Positions 31,641 to 40,349 of a stretch of DNA of 64,000 nt are shown piece by piece (position 1 is the first letter of the stretch; every line of letters begins with the position of its first letter). Position numbers and translations under genes: made by a program. Under the pieces are notes generated by a model. It saw only the letters and a list, made by a program, of their open reading frames with translations. It did not search any database and was not told the DNA's origin. The DNA is from Peptoniphilus equinus (GTDB lineage Bacteria > Bacillota > Clostridia > Tissierellales > Peptoniphilaceae), in contig NZ_CP115667.1 in NCBI RefSeq assembly GCF_027921445.1, forward strand, positions 682,001 through 746,000. The letters are read 5' to 3'.

Positions 31641-32967
31641 ATCACTTTCCGAAAAACTGCAAAGTACGCTTAAAAATTTGACAGGAAAGGGCAGACTCAC
31701 CGAAAAAGACATTGATGCGGCCATGCGGGAGGTAAAACTTGCGCTGTTGGAAGCCGATGTTAACTTCAAAGTGGTTAAACAGTTTGTAAAGACGGTCAAA
31801 GAACGTTCCATCGGCAGCGATGTTATGGAAAGTTTAACACCGGGTCAGCAAGTGATTAAGATTGTCAACGAAGAACTCACATCCATGATGGGTACGGGGG
31901 AATCGCAGTTAGAGCTTAAGTCTCGTCCCGGCATTATTATGATGTGCGGTCTGCAAGGGGCAGGTAAGACGACCACCTCTGCGAAGTTGGCAAAACACTT
32001 GAAAAAGAAAGGTAAGAAACCGCTCTTGGTAGCGTGTGACGTCTATCGTCCCGCAGCCATTAAACAACTTCAAGTTGTGGGAAGCCAAGTCGAGGTGGAA
32101 GTGTTTACACTGGGGGATAAAGTGAACCCGGTGGACATTGCAAAAGCCGGCGTGGAATATGCGAAGAAAAACGGATTGGATACGGTGTTGTTAGATACGG
32201 CAGGCCGCCTTCACATTGATGAAGCTCTCATGGAAGAGCTTCAAAAGATAGTGCAGGAAGTGAGTCCGGAGGAAATTCTTCTCGTTTTGGATGCTATGAC
32301 AGGTCAAGATGCTGTCAATGTGGCCGATACTTTTGATGACCAGTTGAAACTGACAGGTGTGGTGCTGACCAAACTGGATGGGGACACACGTGGCGGTGCG
32401 GCACTGTCCATTCGTGCTGTGACTGAGGTGCCGATTAAGTTCATAGCCATGGGTGAAAAACTCGATCAGATTGAAGTCTTTCATCCCGACCGTATGGCAT
32501 CACGGATTCTGGGTATGGGCGATGTGCTTTCACTCATTGAAAAAGCTCAGGCTAACGTGGATGAACAAAAGGCCAAAGAGTTAGAAGCCAAGCTTCGCAA
32601 TCAGACTTTTACTTTAGATGATTTTTTGGATCAGATGGAGCAGATGCGAAATTTGGGGCCACTGGATGAACTGCTCGGTATGATTCCAGGAATGGATTCC
32701 AAAGCGCTAAAGGGCGTGAGTCTGGATAATAAAGAATTTGCCCATGTGGAGGCGATTATCAAATCCATGACGCGGCAAGAACGGGAAAAGCCTGAGATTA
32801 TTGATATGTCCCGCAGAAAGCGTATTGCAAAGGGCAGCGGCACAAGTCCTGTGGAGGTCAACCGACTGTTAAAGCAGTTTAAAGACATCAAAAAAATGAT
32901 GAAACAATTTGGTGCCATGGGCAAGCAGATGAAAAAACGTAAGATGCGCTTGCCATTTAAGTTTTAG
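31630..32967 (+). CDS. ffh: Signal recognition particle protein Ffh
   Basis: SRP54 GTPase that binds signal sequences and 4.5S/6S RNA. The N and G domains show GLQGAGKTTTSAKLA (about 101), CDVYRPAAIKQL, DTAGRLHID and TKLDGDTRGGAA; the methionine-rich M domain starts near residue 295 and includes RIAKGSGTSPVEVNRLL and a Met/Lys-rich tail. ATG 31630, preceded by GAGGAGG, gives 445 residues; an upstream in-frame ATG at 31615 lies inside the SD and is rejected. No SRP RNA gene is seen in the window. Confidence 0.97.
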   Translation: MVFESLSEKLQSTLKNLTGKGRLTEKDIDAAMREVKLALLEADVNFKVVKQFVKTVKERSIGSDVMESLTPGQQVIKIVNEELTSMMGTGESQLELKSRPGIIMMCGLQGAGKTTTSAKLAKHLKKKGKKPLLVACDVYRPAAIKQLQVVGSQVEVEVFTLGDKVNPVDIAKAGVEYAKKNGLDTVLLDTAGRLHIDEALMEELQKIVQEVSPEEILLVLDAMTGQDAVNVADTFDDQLKLTGVVLTKLDGDTRGGAALSIRAVTEVPIKFIAMGEKLDQIEVFHPDRMASRILGMGDVLSLIEKAQANVDEQKAKELEAKLRNQTFTLDDFLDQMEQMRNLGPLDELLGMIPGMDSKALKGVSLDNKEFAHVEAIIKSMTRQEREKPEIIDMSRRKRIAKGSGTSPVEVNRLLKQFKDIKKMMKQFGAMGKQMKKRKMRLPFKF

Positions 32968-32970
32968 TCA

Positions 32971-33000
32971 AAATTTATTTTATAAATAAATTTATTTTAT
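32971..33000 (+). repeat. A/T-only hairpin and direct repeat between ffh and rpsP
   Basis: AAATTTATTT (32971-32980) and AAATAAATTT (32984-32993) form a perfect 10-bp stem with a TAT loop. The 13-mer AAATTTATTTTAT is also repeated at 32971-32983 and 32988-33000. The element starts three bases after the ffh stop and ends just before the rpsP SD. It could be a processing or weak termination signal, or hold a promoter (TATAAAT); the role is unknown. Confidence 0.5.
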
Positions 33001-33015
33001 GTGTGGAGGTGAATT

Positions 33016-33324
33016 ATGGCAGTAAAAATTAGACTTAAGAGAATGGGAGCAAAAAAATCCCCTTTCTATAGAATTGTTGTTGCAGATTCTCGTCGAGCAA
33101 GAGATGGAAAGTTCATTGAGGAAATCGGTTATTACAACCCACTCACTGAACCAAAAAAAGTCGTTGTCGATGCTGAAAAGGTCAACGCCTGGATTAAAAA
33201 CGGCGCAAAACCTACCGATACTGTAAACCGTCTTTTCAAAGAAAACAATGTTTACGAAGTAGAAGAAAAAAATGAAGAGGTAGTCACTGAAACTTCTGAA
33301 GAAGTCACAAGTGAAGCCAACTAA
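33016..33324 (+). CDS. rpsP: 30S ribosomal protein S16
   Basis: 102 residues with the canonical start [20 protein letters not shown] and GYYNPLTEP. The conserved core ends near residue 82; a short Glu/Thr-rich tail follows. The SD GGAGGTGA is a near-perfect anti-SD complement, as expected for a ribosomal protein. It is followed by khpA, rimM, trmD and rplS in the classic order. Confidence 0.98.
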   Translation: MAVKIRLKRMGAKKSPFYRIVVADSRRARDGKFIEEIGYYNPLTEPKKVVVDAEKVNAWIKNGAKPTDTVNRLFKENNVYEVEEKNEEVVTETSEEVTSEAN

Positions 33325-33341
33325 ACTCTTTGGAGGTCGTC

Positions 33342-33575
33342 ATGACAGAATTAGTTGAATATATTGCTAAATCTTTAGTTGATCATCCAGAAAGAGTTGC
33401 GGTGACATCGGCTGAATGCGGCGATGAACTATGTATTACTCTGAAAGTCGACAAAAGCGACATGGGTAAAGTCATTGGACGCGGCGGCAAAATTGCAAAA
33501 GCAATTCGATCCGTAGTAAAAGCAGTTTCTTTAAAAGATAACACAAAGGTTCGTTTGGACATTGAAGAACTTTAA
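33342..33575 (+). CDS. khpA: KhpA, KH-domain RNA-binding protein (YlqC)
   Basis: 77-residue single KH domain protein with the GxxG loop in KVIGRGGKIAKAIRSVV (about 44-60). KhpA, usually paired with KhpB/EloR, binds many RNAs and influences cell elongation and division. GGAGG at 33332-33336 is five bases before ATG 33342, favouring it over the TTG at 33330. It overlaps rimM by 14 bases. Confidence 0.95.
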   Translation: MTELVEYIAKSLVDHPERVAVTSAECGDELCITLKVDKSDMGKVIGRGGKIAKAIRSVVKAVSLKDNTKVRLDIEEL

Positions 33576-34068
33576 AGATTATACGCCGGTAGGCACCATC
33601 GTTAATACCCGAGGTATTCGCGGTGAGGTCAAAATTATACCGCTTAGCACTGAACCCGAGCGTTTTAAATGCTTGAGCAATGTCTTTGTCGGTGACGATT
33701 TGGAACCTCACACCGTGGAAAAAGTCACGGTTCAAGGAGAGACTGTCTACATGGTCTTTCAAGGTAAAAACAATATCAACGATGTCTTAAAGTATAAGAC
33801 CAAGATCCTTTACATTCATGATGGTGACCGTATTGTTCCTAAAGAGGGCGAGTATTTTGTCGATGATCTCATCGGCATGACTTGTGTCGATATCGCCGGG
33901 CATGAGCTTGGCATTCTAAAGGATATCATTGACAACCCGGCAAATGATGTCTATGTCATTCAGGGGGCGGACGAGTTTATGGTTCCTGCCGTGCATGAGT
34001 TTGTCAAAGATATTGACTTGGAAGGGCGTACTGTTACCCTGTCTCTCATTGAAGGGATGCTGCCGTGA
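33562..34068 (+). CDS. rimM: Ribosome maturation factor RimM
   Basis: 168-residue 16S processing factor that binds S19. The N-terminal RimM barrel holds VGTIVNTRGIRGEVKIIPL and the C-terminal PRC-barrel has EYFVDDLIGMTC and NDVYVIQG. The start is TTG 33562, inside the khpA 3' end; no ATG or GTG fits better and the SD is weak, so expression likely depends on translational coupling. It overlaps trmD by 4 bases. Confidence 0.94.
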   Translation: MKNFKDYTPVGTIVNTRGIRGEVKIIPLSTEPERFKCLSNVFVGDDLEPHTVEKVTVQGETVYMVFQGKNNINDVLKYKTKILYIHDGDRIVPKEGEYFVDDLIGMTCVDIAGHELGILKDIIDNPANDVYVIQGADEFMVPAVHEFVKDIDLEGRTVTLSLIEGMLP

Positions 34069-34814
34069 AATATAGTGTACTCACTCTGTTTCCGGAGTTT
34101 TTTGAAGGGTTAAAGCAATTCAGTATTATCAAACGGGCTATAGAAGACGGTTATATTGATATTGAGACGATCAATATTCGCGATTTTTCAAAGAATAAGC
34201 ACCATAAAGTGGATGATTATCCCTATGGTGGTGGTCCGGGCATGCTTATGCAGGTCGAGCCTATTCGTGATGCCATCGCTTCATGCAAAACTGACCGTTC
34301 ACATGTTGTCTATCTTTCACCGCAAGGTCGCGTTTTAGATCAAAACAAGCTTAAAGAGCTTGCCACCTACGATCATCTTATTTTACTCAATGGCCACTAC
34401 GAAGGTATTGATGCCCGGGCTTTGAGGTATGTGGATGAGGAAATCTCAATTGGAGATTACGTGTTGACCGGTGGAGAAATTGCAAGTATGGTGCTTATTG
34501 ACGGCACCAGTCGAATGATTAACGGGGTATTAAGCAGTGAGGAATCTTACAGTAACGAGTCACACTACAATCACCTTTTAGAACACCCGCAATATACTCG
34601 GCCTCAAACTTTTGAAGGCATGGAAGTACCGGCAGTGCTTTTAAGCGGCGATCATGCAAAAGTGGCTCATTACAATAAAGTGGAAGCCTTACGTGCCACC
34701 CTGATGAAACGACCGGATCTACTATCCGAAAATAAATTAACAACAGAAGAGCTGAAGATTATAAAATCTCTTAAAGAAGAATCTAAGAGAGGAGGGAATC
34801 ATGGACATTATTAG
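34065..34814 (+). CDS. trmD: tRNA (guanine37-N1)-methyltransferase TrmD
   Basis: Methylates G37 next to the anticodon to prevent frameshifting. The SPOUT trefoil-knot signature is clear: [24 protein letters not shown] (about 54), [17 protein letters not shown] in variant form [12 protein letters not shown] (about 107), [12 protein letters not shown] and a C-terminal [12 protein letters not shown]. The start is GTG 34065 (GTGA overlap with rimM). The 249-residue protein runs 14 bases into rplS. Confidence 0.96.
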   Translation: MKYSVLTLFPEFFEGLKQFSIIKRAIEDGYIDIETINIRDFSKNKHHKVDDYPYGGGPGMLMQVEPIRDAIASCKTDRSHVVYLSPQGRVLDQNKLKELATYDHLILLNGHYEGIDARALRYVDEEISIGDYVLTGGEIASMVLIDGTSRMINGVLSSEESYSNESHYNHLLEHPQYTRPQTFEGMEVPAVLLSGDHAKVAHYNKVEALRATLMKRPDLLSENKLTTEELKIIKSLKEESKRGGNHGHY

Positions 34815-35148
34815 AGAATTAGAAGCTGAACAATTAAAAGATGATGTGCCTGCTTTTAGAGTAGGTGATACACTTCAAGTACATTACCGTATTGTAGAGG
34901 GTACTCGTGAAAGAGTTCAACTTTTCGAAGGTACCGTTATTAAAATTCAAGGATCCGGTGCTCGCAAAACTTTCACCGTGCGTCGTATTTCTTACGGAAT
35001 TGGTGTGGAAAGAACTTTCCTTATCAACTCGCCGCGAATTGCAAAACTTGTTGTTACCCGTCATGGTAAAGTGCGTCGTTCAAGACTGTACTATCTGCGT
35101 GGCCGTCAAGGTAAAGCAGCTAAGATCAAAGAAAAAACCAATTACTAA
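34801..35148 (+). CDS. rplS: 50S ribosomal protein L19
   Basis: 115 residues, full length, with [48 protein letters not shown] and [20 protein letters not shown]. The ATG at 34801 follows a GAGAGGAGGG site within the end of trmD. It is the last gene of the operon; a terminator follows within 20 bases. Confidence 0.98.
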   Translation: MDIIRELEAEQLKDDVPAFRVGDTLQVHYRIVEGTRERVQLFEGTVIKIQGSGARKTFTVRRISYGIGVERTFLINSPRIAKLVVTRHGKVRRSRLYYLRGRQGKAAKIKEKTNY

Positions 35149-35167
35149 GTTCAAATGGAAATGGTTG

Positions 35168-35191
35168 GAACCGGTTCGCCGGTTCTTTTTT
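35168..35191 (+). terminator. Intrinsic terminator after rplS
   Basis: GAACCGG (35168-35174), TTCG tetraloop, CCGGTTC (35179-35185), then TTTTTT. It is a textbook terminator closing the ylxM-rplS operon. The ~150 bases that follow (35192-35344) hold no recognisable gene; only the thiC promoter is visible at its end. Confidence 0.95.
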
Positions 35192-35344
35192 ATATGTGAT
35201 GATAATTTAACAAGTTGCCACGAATCACATCGAAGCCAAGACGAAACAAAAAGCATGTCGTGTTGCATCACTTTGGGTGGATGTTTTGGCAGTGAGACGT
35301 GCGGTGAGCATATGCGTCTGAGTACTATCAATTTTTAAATGCTG

Positions 35345-35353
35345 TGTTATAAT
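35345..35353 (+). promoter_or_regulatory. Extended -10 promoter for thiC
   Basis: TGTTATAAT fits TGnTATAAT exactly. The best -35 candidate, TATCAA at 35326-35331, is poor. Transcription would start about 35360, immediately at the edge of the TPP aptamer. Confidence 0.65.
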
Positions 35354-35360
35354 GACAATA

Positions 35361-35437
35361 GAGTCTGGGGGTGCTTCGGCTGAGACCTTTAAGGAACCCT
35401 TTTAACCTGCTCATGATAATCCATGCGAAGGGAAGAA
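35361..35437 (+). promoter_or_regulatory. TPP (THI-box) riboswitch aptamer
   Basis: Conserved blocks appear in the right order: GGGGGTGC at 35367-35374, GGCTGAGACC, AACCC near 35395, the ACCTG block at 35405-35409, and GCGAAGGGAA at 35425-35434. Thiamine pyrophosphate binding would favour the downstream terminator (35451-35483) and switch off thiC, encoding the pyrimidine branch of thiamine synthesis. Confidence 0.93.
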
Positions 35438-35450
35438 CAACCTTGTTTTT

Positions 35451-35483
35451 AACGGGCATATTATCATGTGTCCGTTTTTTTTT
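35451..35483 (+). terminator. Riboswitch-controlled terminator before thiC
   Basis: AACGGGCA (35451-35458) pairs with TGTCCGTT (35469-35476; one G-U) and runs into nine T. It is the expression platform of the TPP riboswitch. Two further elements follow it: TTTGACT/AGTCAAA (35481-35502), and AAAACAAGG at 35500-35508 next to the SD, which is the exact complement of CCTTGTTTT at 35441-35449. Confidence 0.88.
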
Positions 35484-35515
35484 GACTCTAATTTTAGTCA
35501 AAACAAGGAGGAAGT

Positions 35516-36817
35516 ATGACGTATACCACTCAACTGGATGCAGCGAAGAAGAAAATTATCACTAAGGAAATGAAATGTGTCGCGGAAAAGGAACATATGG
35601 CGCCTGAGCTGTTGTGCGAGAAGATTGCAGCGGGGCGTGTCGTGATACCGGCCAACATTATGCATACATCTTTGAGTCCGGAAGGCGTAGGCGAAGGTCT
35701 GCGTACCAAAATTAATGTGAATCTCGGAATCTCCAAGGATTGCTATAATATTGATGCGGAGATGAAAAAGGTACAAGTGGCCGTGGACATGAAGGCTGAA
35801 GCGATTATGGACTTATCTAACTATGGGAAGACTCGAGCTTTTCGGGAAGCTGTAGTGAACACCGCACCATGTATGATTGGCAGCGTCCCTATGTATGATT
35901 GTGTGGGGATGTTGGATAAGGAGCTCAAAGATATTACGGAAGATGAGTTTCTCAAGGTCATCGAGCAACATGCCAAAGACGGCGTGGATTTCATTACCGT
36001 CCACGTGGGGCTCACTAGAGCATTGGCAGAGAAGGTAAAAGACAGTCGTCGTATTACTCATATCGTCTCACGTGGAGGGTCACTTCTTTTTGCGTGGATG
36101 CTTGCGAATAATAAGGAAAATCCGTTAACATCTCAATTCGATCAAATTTTAGATATCTGCGAGAAGTATGACGTGACGCTAAGTTTAGGTGATGCGTGTC
36201 GTCCCGGTTCTATTCACGACGCAACAGATACGCTTCAGATTCAAGAGCTGATTAATTTGGCGGCGTTGAGTCAACGTGCCTATGCGCACAATGTTCAGGT
36301 AATGATTGAAGGGCCGGGGCATGTGGCCATTGATGACATTGAGGCCAACATGCTTCTAGAGAAACGGCTTTGTAACCATGCGCCGTTCTACGTTTTGGGG
36401 CCTATTGTGACAGATATTGCACCGGGTTATGATCACATCACCTCTGCTATCGGAGCGTCCATTGCAGCTTCAAAGGGTGCAGATTTTATCTGCTATGTGA
36501 CGCCTGCGGAACACTTACGCTTACCCGATCTGGAGGATATGAAAGAGGGTATTATTGCTGCTAAAATTGCAGCCCATGTGGGTGATATTGCGAAGGGTAT
36601 TCCGGGGGCCATCGAACGGGACCATGCCATGAGTCGTGCGCGCTTTGATTTAGATTGGAATACCATGTTTGAGCTGGCTATTGATAGTGAAAAACCGAAG
36701 GCCTACCGTGCAAATTCGCAGCCCATTGAAGAAGATTCGTGTACCATGTGCGGCAAAATGTGCTCCATGCGTACAGTCAAAAAGGTTTTACATGGCGATG
36801 ACGTCAATTTAATGTAG
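35516..36817 (+). CDS. thiC: Phosphomethylpyrimidine synthase ThiC
   Basis: Radical SAM enzyme that rearranges aminoimidazole ribotide into HMP phosphate. The 433-residue protein is the short form. Landmarks: [20 protein letters not shown] (about 41), [48 protein letters not shown], and a C-terminal cluster motif [13 protein letters not shown], read here as C-x2-C-x3-C. It is expressed alone: no thiD, thiE or thiG is adjacent. The ATG follows AAGGAGG by four bases, and the riboswitch controls it. Confidence 0.96.
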   Translation: MTYTTQLDAAKKKIITKEMKCVAEKEHMAPELLCEKIAAGRVVIPANIMHTSLSPEGVGEGLRTKINVNLGISKDCYNIDAEMKKVQVAVDMKAEAIMDLSNYGKTRAFREAVVNTAPCMIGSVPMYDCVGMLDKELKDITEDEFLKVIEQHAKDGVDFITVHVGLTRALAEKVKDSRRITHIVSRGGSLLFAWMLANNKENPLTSQFDQILDICEKYDVTLSLGDACRPGSIHDATDTLQIQELINLAALSQRAYAHNVQVMIEGPGHVAIDDIEANMLLEKRLCNHAPFYVLGPIVTDIAPGYDHITSAIGASIAASKGADFICYVTPAEHLRLPDLEDMKEGIIAAKIAAHVGDIAKGIPGAIERDHAMSRARFDLDWNTMFELAIDSEKPKAYRANSQPIEEDSCTMCGKMCSMRTVKKVLHGDDVNLM

Positions 36818-36825
36818 TTGAATAT

Positions 36826-36857
36826 AAAGGATCCCGGGTGATAGGCCCGGGATCTTT
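36826..36857. terminator. Bidirectional terminator between thiC and the amidohydrolase
   Basis: GATCCCGGG (36830-36838) and CCCGGGATC (36846-36854) form a GC-rich stem with TTT on the right and AAA on the left, so it can serve both the rightward thiC transcript and the leftward amidohydrolase transcript. Confidence 0.85.
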
Positions 36858-36865
36858 GTCATGGT

Positions 36866-38488
36866 TTATTTTTTATAGACCTCTTTACCGCCGACAACGG
36901 TAAGAGTTGGTCGCACATCTTTAATAGCGTTGGTATCAATGGCGAAGATGTCCTGATCTAAAAGGACAAAGTCGGCATAATAACCCGGCTTGAGTCGTCC
37001 TTTTCGCTCCTCTTCAAATTCCAGATACGCACTCTCATAGGTATAGGCATCAATGGCATCGTAAATATCGACACATTCTTGAGGATAGAAACCGCCCTTC
37101 GGCTCACCCTTTTTATTTTGTCTTGTGACTGCCATATAAAGATTCATGAACGGATCAAAGGATTCCACAGGGCAGTCCGTGCCGTAGGCGACATGGGCGC
37201 CAAGCTCTTTTAAACTTTTAAAAGCGTACGATGTAGCCGCAAGGTCCTTGCCGCAGCGATTTTCAACAATTTTCATGTCGTAGTCGAGGAAAATAGGTTG
37301 TGCCATGACACCGATGTTAAGCTTTGCAATCCGTTCTAGCAAAGGGCGATCGGTGATTTGACAGTGCACCAGTGTGTGACGATACGGATTATCCTTGCTC
37401 TCAAAAGTAGCGGCATAGACATTGACCGTGTCTTCAATGGCTTTATCGCCGATAACGTGTGTGATCACTTGAATACCATGTTCAGCAGCCATCTTACAGA
37501 AGGACGTCATCGTCGGGACGCTTACCCATTCAAGACCGTGGTTACCTGGGTCATCCAGGTAGTCGTCCCGCATGAGTGCGGTTCGTGCACCTAAACTACC
37601 GTCTCGAAAGAGTTTAAGAGGTCCCAGTTGAAGCCAGCTGTCTTTCGGATAGTCACCGCAGGACCATTCTGTTGCGATGTAATCTTCAAAGTCCTCTACC
37701 TGATTAAAGCAGACTTGGTGACGGTAGCGAAGCGGAGCTTCACCTTTGGCATAAATGTCCTTAAAGAGTGCAAAGGCCGCAGGCGCATCGGAGAATGTCG
37801 TCCCCACGTCATTACTTTGTACGCTGGTAAGTCCCAGGGCAACAGCTCTGTGCATGGTGTCGATAATCATCTCACGACGTTCAGCCATAGTAAAGTCGGG
37901 AATGAAATCTTTGGCATGAATACAGGCATGTTCAGTGTAGATGCCTAAGAGGTTGCCGTGGTCATCTTTCACAAAGTTGCTGTCTGCAAAGAAGTCGGCA
38001 CCGTGCTGAGCTTCTAAAAGCTCCAGCACTTTGGAATTGGAGCTGACAATGTGACCGCAAATCCGCTCCAAGACGATAGGGATATCGGTAGAAATGGCAT
38101 CCAAGTCATAGCGATTGGGCATACGGTCATTGTCTTCAAAGAGATCCTGATTCCATCCAATGGCATGCAGGCCATTTCGGACGCGGTCCGGGTGGTCATG
38201 AATAAAGGCCTTGCATCGGGCAATCATCTCGTCAATGGACGGTACGCCTTCAATATCGACTTGATTTAACACTTCCGCAGTCTGCATAAAATGGAGGTGA
38301 GAATCGTTGAGTCCGGGAATCATAGTTTGGCCTTGACAGTTTATAACAGTAACGTCAGGCACGTTTGTGAGGGTTTTGAATTGGTCGTAAGTACCTACAT
38401 CTGTAATGATGCCATCTTCCACCACTAACGTGTCTTCAAAATGATCCCGTTCAACATAAATCTTGGCGTTGAAGTAAACAGTTTTCAT
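36866..38488 (-). CDS. Amidohydrolase, YtcJ-like (N-substituted formamide deformylase family)
   Basis: A 540-residue metal-dependent hydrolase of the amidohydrolase 3 family. The N-terminal metal motif is LNDSHLHF (about 58-65); the later metal and catalytic segments are HVIGDKAIEDTV, LVHCQITDRPLL and VAYGTDCPVESFDP. No secretion signal is seen, so it is cytosolic. The gene overlaps the upstream permease by 4 bases (ATGA) with AAAGGAG before the ATG, so the permease probably imports its substrate, perhaps an N-acyl or cyclic amide. The actual substrate cannot be read from sequence. Confidence 0.87.
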   Translation of the reverse strand: MKTVYFNAKIYVERDHFEDTLVVEDGIITDVGTYDQFKTLTNVPDVTVINCQGQTMIPGLNDSHLHFMQTAEVLNQVDIEGVPSIDEMIARCKAFIHDHPDRVRNGLHAIGWNQDLFEDNDRMPNRYDLDAISTDIPIVLERICGHIVSSNSKVLELLEAQHGADFFADSNFVKDDHGNLLGIYTEHACIHAKDFIPDFTMAERREMIIDTMHRAVALGLTSVQSNDVGTTFSDAPAAFALFKDIYAKGEAPLRYRHQVCFNQVEDFEDYIATEWSCGDYPKDSWLQLGPLKLFRDGSLGARTALMRDDYLDDPGNHGLEWVSVPTMTSFCKMAAEHGIQVITHVIGDKAIEDTVNVYAATFESKDNPYRHTLVHCQITDRPLLERIAKLNIGVMAQPIFLDYDMKIVENRCGKDLAATSYAFKSLKELGAHVAYGTDCPVESFDPFMNLYMAVTRQNKKGEPKGGFYPQECVDIYDAIDAYTYESAYLEFEEERKGRLKPGYYADFVLLDQDIFAIDTNAIKDVRPTLTVVGGKEVYKK

Positions 38489-39867
38489 ACTTGCTCCTTT
38501 CGTTGCTTATCAAAGATAAAGAAGGTCACTGCACCCAGTAGCGGCACTACCAGTCCGGTTATACCTGTGACAGGGTCTTCGATGGCCGCTTGAATGACCA
38601 GACCTGTAAAAATAAGTGCAGTGATAATGACGGACACCGGATAAAACCAGATTTTAAATGGACGATGAATGGTCGGATATTTTTTTCGCAGGCGTGGTAC
38701 CGATAGAATGGTTAACACACTGAAAATCATACCCGTGATCACGACCATATTGGTGAGTTGATCCAAATTTCTCATCAGGACTAGGATAATGGAGAATACA
38801 GCTTGAACGATAAGCGGTGCTGTGGGTACTTTGTACTTTGGATGGAGCTTGCTGAAAGCTTTGAAAAAATGACCTTCCTGAGCCATAGCATAGTACATAC
38901 GAGGCTGTGCAAGAATAAGTCCGTTTGTGCTCCCGAACATGGCAAGGATCATGCCTAAACTGACGATGACTTTACCTACAGAACCGAAGACACTTTCTGC
39001 AACAGCAGTACCGAGGTATAAATCGCCCGATGTAATCATAGCGACGATTTGCTCATGGGGCAACACACGCATAATGGCATAATTAAACAGTGTATACAGT
39101 ACCATGATGCCGCCAATCCCGATGACAAGCGCTAAGGGAAGATTTTTGTGGGGTTCACGAATTTCTTCAGCAACGGTATTGAGGTTGGTCCAGCCCTCAT
39201 AAGCCCAGAGTGAAGCCACCACAGCAAAGGCAATCATAGAGATAAGGCTCGTCGGAGATGAGGTCGTGGTAGAGGTAAGACTCAGATCGGGACTCACTTT
39301 GCCGACAAACAGTGCGGCAAACATAATAAGTAGAATGGGCAGGAGCTTTCCCACCATGGAGATGTTTTGAATGGAGCTTGCCAGTTTCACGCCTCTCAAG
39401 TTAAGGACCGTGAGAAGAATAATCAAAGTGATAGCGGCCATTTTAATACCGAAGTCACTGATGGGGATAAAAGATTTAAAGACTGTGGTCAGAGCAATAG
39501 CCAGTGCTGCGACAGATCCCGGTCCGCCGATCAGCCAATCGGTAAAGCCGGACATAAAACCCACAACAGGATGAAAGGCTTCATTGAGATAGACGACGCG
39601 ACCTCCGGCTACCGGCATAGCTGCGCCAAGTTCCGCATAGCATAACCCGCCGAATAAGGTGATAAGTCCGCCGATAATCCAAGCCAAGAGAGCCAGTCCG
39701 CTGTTCATTTGAACGCGTTCTAAGACATAAGCACCCAGATAGAAAATGCCTGAGCCGATCATAATGCCCCCAATGATACTTACACCGCCGAAAACACCGA
39801 TTTCTCTTTTGAATTCCGTAGATTCCGAGGTGAGTGCTTCAGTAGTAGAATGTAAAATTTCTTGCAT
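38485..39867 (-). CDS. APC superfamily amino acid permease
   Basis: About 460 residues with roughly twelve membrane segments. The APC signature is near the N-terminus: IGVFGGVSIIGGIMIGSGIF, followed by LITLFGGLCYAELGAAMPVAGG, typical of LAT-type transporters (YfnA/SteT-like). I choose the ATG at 39867, seven bases after AGGAGG, over a longer frame whose extra residues are not APC-like. It is the first gene of a two-gene leftward operon with the amidohydrolase. Substrate unknown. Confidence 0.9.
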   Translation of the reverse strand: MQEILHSTTEALTSESTEFKREIGVFGGVSIIGGIMIGSGIFYLGAYVLERVQMNSGLALLAWIIGGLITLFGGLCYAELGAAMPVAGGRVVYLNEAFHPVVGFMSGFTDWLIGGPGSVAALAIALTTVFKSFIPISDFGIKMAAITLIILLTVLNLRGVKLASSIQNISMVGKLLPILLIMFAALFVGKVSPDLSLTSTTTSSPTSLISMIAFAVVASLWAYEGWTNLNTVAEEIREPHKNLPLALVIGIGGIMVLYTLFNYAIMRVLPHEQIVAMITSGDLYLGTAVAESVFGSVGKVIVSLGMILAMFGSTNGLILAQPRMYYAMAQEGHFFKAFSKLHPKYKVPTAPLIVQAVFSIILVLMRNLDQLTNMVVITGMIFSVLTILSVPRLRKKYPTIHRPFKIWFYPVSVIITALIFTGLVIQAAIEDPVTGITGLVVPLLGAVTFFIFDKQRKEQV

Positions 39868-39891
39868 AACAATGCCTCCTTTTAAGCAATT

Positions 39892-39899
39892 AAAATAGC
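39892..39899 (-). promoter_or_regulatory. Candidate promoter for the permease-amidohydrolase operon
   Basis: On the minus strand TGCTATTTT gives an extended -10, with TTACTT 17 bases upstream as a weak -35. The rest of the 134-base gap to the rhodanese gene is very A/T-rich and includes a 12-base palindrome, AATTATATAATT, at 39963-39974. Confidence 0.4.
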
Positions 39900-40001
39900 A
39901 CAATATACTGAACAAAGTAAAGTCAACAGAAACAGTTTTTTTATATAACTAATGGGGGTATAAATTATATAATTGATTTTTATAGAGAAAGAGGGCCGGT
40001 T

Positions 40002-40298
40002 GTGTTTAAGAACATTACTATGAGTCAATTTTCAACGTTGGATACTACCGCTATCCATATATTAGATGTGAGAGAAGAGGATGAATTTAAAGCGGGACAT
40101 ATTGAAGGCGCAAAAAATGCCCCCTTAAGTCGCTTGACCATGTTATACGCCGAGTTGGATACCTCGAAGGCTTATTACGTCATTTGTCATGCCGGTGTGC
40201 GTTCTGTACAGGCGGCTATGTTTCTTGAGAGTGTCGGATTTGAGGTTGTCAATGTGCTTGAGGGAATGAATGGTTGGCAAGGACCTATCGTTCGGTAA
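40002..40298 (+). CDS. Single-domain rhodanese-like protein
   Basis: A 98-residue sulfurtransferase domain. It has the CDC25/rhodanese entry motif HILDVREEDEFKAGHIEGAKN (about 19-39 in outline) and the active-site loop CHAGVRS with the catalytic cysteine near residue 66, then a closing ALEGMNGW-like segment (LEGMNGWQG). Likely cytosolic carrier of persulfide sulfur. The start is GTG 40002 after an AGGG site; TATAAT at 39968-39973 may be its -10. It stands alone between divergent operons. Confidence 0.87.
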   Translation: MFKNITMSQFSTLDTTAIHILDVREEDEFKAGHIEGAKNAPLSRLTMLYAELDTSKAYYVICHAGVRSVQAAMFLESVGFEVVNVLEGMNGWQGPIVR

Positions 40299-40349
40299 TC
40301 ATTTGTAAGTTACTTTAATCAATGCGAAGCTAGTGAGAAAGGAAGATAT

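Noticed and set aside
35255-35338. A 27-residue cysteine-containing ORF before the thiC promoter
   Set aside because: No SD, no promoter and no link to a modification enzyme; the stretch 35192-35344 otherwise shows nothing recognisable.
34907-35338. 143-codon ORF overlapping rplS
   Set aside because: Wrong frame within the clearly real L19 gene, and it runs through the terminator.
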